A DNA stretch of 64,000 bases, taken from NCBI GenBank assembly GCA_003288255.1, contig CP026600.1, positions 1,984,001-2,048,000 on the forward strand, given 5' to 3'. Below, piece by piece: positions 63,331 to 64,000 of the stretch. A program made the position numbers and the translations under genes. The notes below the pieces were generated by a model. The model did no database searches. It worked only from the letters and a program-made list of their open reading frames with translations, and had not been told where the DNA came from. Source of the DNA: Clostridiaceae bacterium 14S0207 (GTDB lineage Bacteria; Bacillota; Clostridia; Clostridiales; Clostridiaceae). Each line of letters begins with the position of its first letter. The stretch's first letter is position 1.

Positions 63331-64000
63331 TTATTTTAAAAATCTAACAGTGAATTTATCCTTACTTAAAGTATCAAATTTAAATCCTTTATTCTTTAAT
63401 CCTTGAATAATTTCTGGTAGTGCCTTTACAGAGGTTATTTTAGCAGGACTATCATGCATAAGTATTATAATTTTATTTGAATAATCACTTTCTCTTAATA
63501 CATTATTAACTATTTTCTCTTTACTTTGCACCGCTACAGATGCATCTGTAGAATCCACATTCCAGTCAAAATAATATAGATTATTATTGTTCATATAGTT
63601 AACTAATTCTCTCATAATTTTTGTTCCACCATAATTATGACTAACTGTATTATTACTTCCTCCTGGGAATCTTAATATATTAGGCTCAACTCCCGTAACA
63701 TCCTTTATGAGCTTCTCTAATTTATTAAAATCCTTAATAAAATTTTCTTTACTACTATATATATAGCTATATTCATGAGAATAAGTATGATTTCCTATAC
63801 TATGTCCTTCATTAACTATTCGTTTATACATTTCTATTCCTAATTTAGAATCATTCCCTTTAACAAAAAATGTAGCCTTTATATTATGGATTTTTAATAT
63901 ATCTAATATGTTACTGGTATTAGAAGATGGTCCATCATCAAATGTTAAATATGCTATTTTTTTAGCATATTTAATTTGTTTTTTTAAATTATTATCTCGT
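63331..64000 (-). CDS. Polysaccharide deacetylase (NodB domain), 5-prime partial
   Basis: The frame stays open upstream to the window edge, so an internal ATG at 63831 is not the start. The visible part has the NodB catalytic motifs: TFDDGPSS (Asp-Asp), HSIGNHTYSHEYS (the two metal His), LRFPGGSNN, and ILMHDSPAKIT near the end. Such enzymes deacetylate peptidoglycan GlcNAc or MurNAc residues. The N-terminal anchor or signal peptide lies outside the window. Confidence 0.92.
   Translation of the reverse strand, partial: RDNNLKKQIKYAKKIAYLTFDDGPSSNTSNILDILKIHNIKATFFVKGNDSKLGIEMYKRIVNEGHSIGNHTYSHEYSYIYSSKENFIKDFNKLEKLIKDVTGVEPNILRFPGGSNNTVSHNYGGTKIMRELVNYMNNNNLYYFDWNVDSTDASVAVQSKEKIVNNVLRESDYSNKIIILMHDSPAKITSVKALPEIIQGLKNKGFKFDTLSKDKFTVRFLK

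Overview
The window is typical of a low-GC anaerobic Firmicute of the genus Clostridium. It is very AT-rich, uses AGGAGG-type ribosome binding sites with frequent TTG or GTG starts, and carries oxygen-defence and ferredoxin proteins (rubrerythrin, peroxiredoxin, MinD-type ATPases with inserted 2[4Fe-4S] domains). I cannot fix the species from the sequence alone.

Layout. 1-1667: paired ferredoxin-MinD ATPases and a NifX-like protein. 2205-3190: broken accessory genes (an Rpn-type nuclease with a nonsense codon and the tail of a tyrosine recombinase). 3319-8957: rRNA methyltransferase, old-yellow-enzyme oxidoreductase, rubrerythrin, a GNAT enzyme and a DUF2268-type metallopeptidase. 9218-11221: a queuosine-salvage unit (preQ1-I riboswitch, nucleoside hydrolase, ECF S-component). 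11233-14843: an ABC exporter pair, one half frameshifted. 14999-16555: duplicated Cys/Tyr/Pro-rich proteins and the stump of a third copy. 16573-19097: a metallopeptidase, a TPR protein and a nonsense-broken regulator-like gene. 19235-20819: an XRE-cupin regulator divergent from a drug/metabolite transporter, sharing an operator. 20884-22852: two small peptides around a metallopeptidase and an APH-fold kinase. 23834-27935: a heterodimeric ABC exporter behind a leader with two small peptides and three terminators. 28095-33519: Xaa-Pro aminopeptidase, a sulfur-type locus (TSUP exporter, SoxB/UshA-like phosphoesterase, DsrE pseudogene) and a queuine-lyase-like radical SAM gene behind a second, translational preQ1-I riboswitch. 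33614-36033: an ECF sigma factor operon. 37248-50510: purine biosynthesis (purL; purE-C-F-M-N-H-D). 50753-64000: housekeeping genes, including cysE behind a Cys T-box, mgsA, an LrgAB pair and a polysaccharide deacetylase.

RNA-based control is the strongest theme. I read two preQ1-I riboswitches of different mechanism, a guanine-class riboswitch before purE, a tRNA-Cys T-box, and a two-peptide, three-terminator attenuator. In the purE leader a complete group IIC intron sits 2 nt beyond the T-run of the riboswitch terminator, so intron transcription should follow riboswitch read-through.

The second theme is gene decay. Three genes carry a single in-frame TAA, one ABC gene has a one-base frameshift, and several tandem duplicates survive only as 3-prime stumps. 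Three unrelated-context small metallopeptidases of the HExxH...EG[LI]A type, each next to a different uncharacterised partner, are the best candidates for undescribed biology among the proteins.
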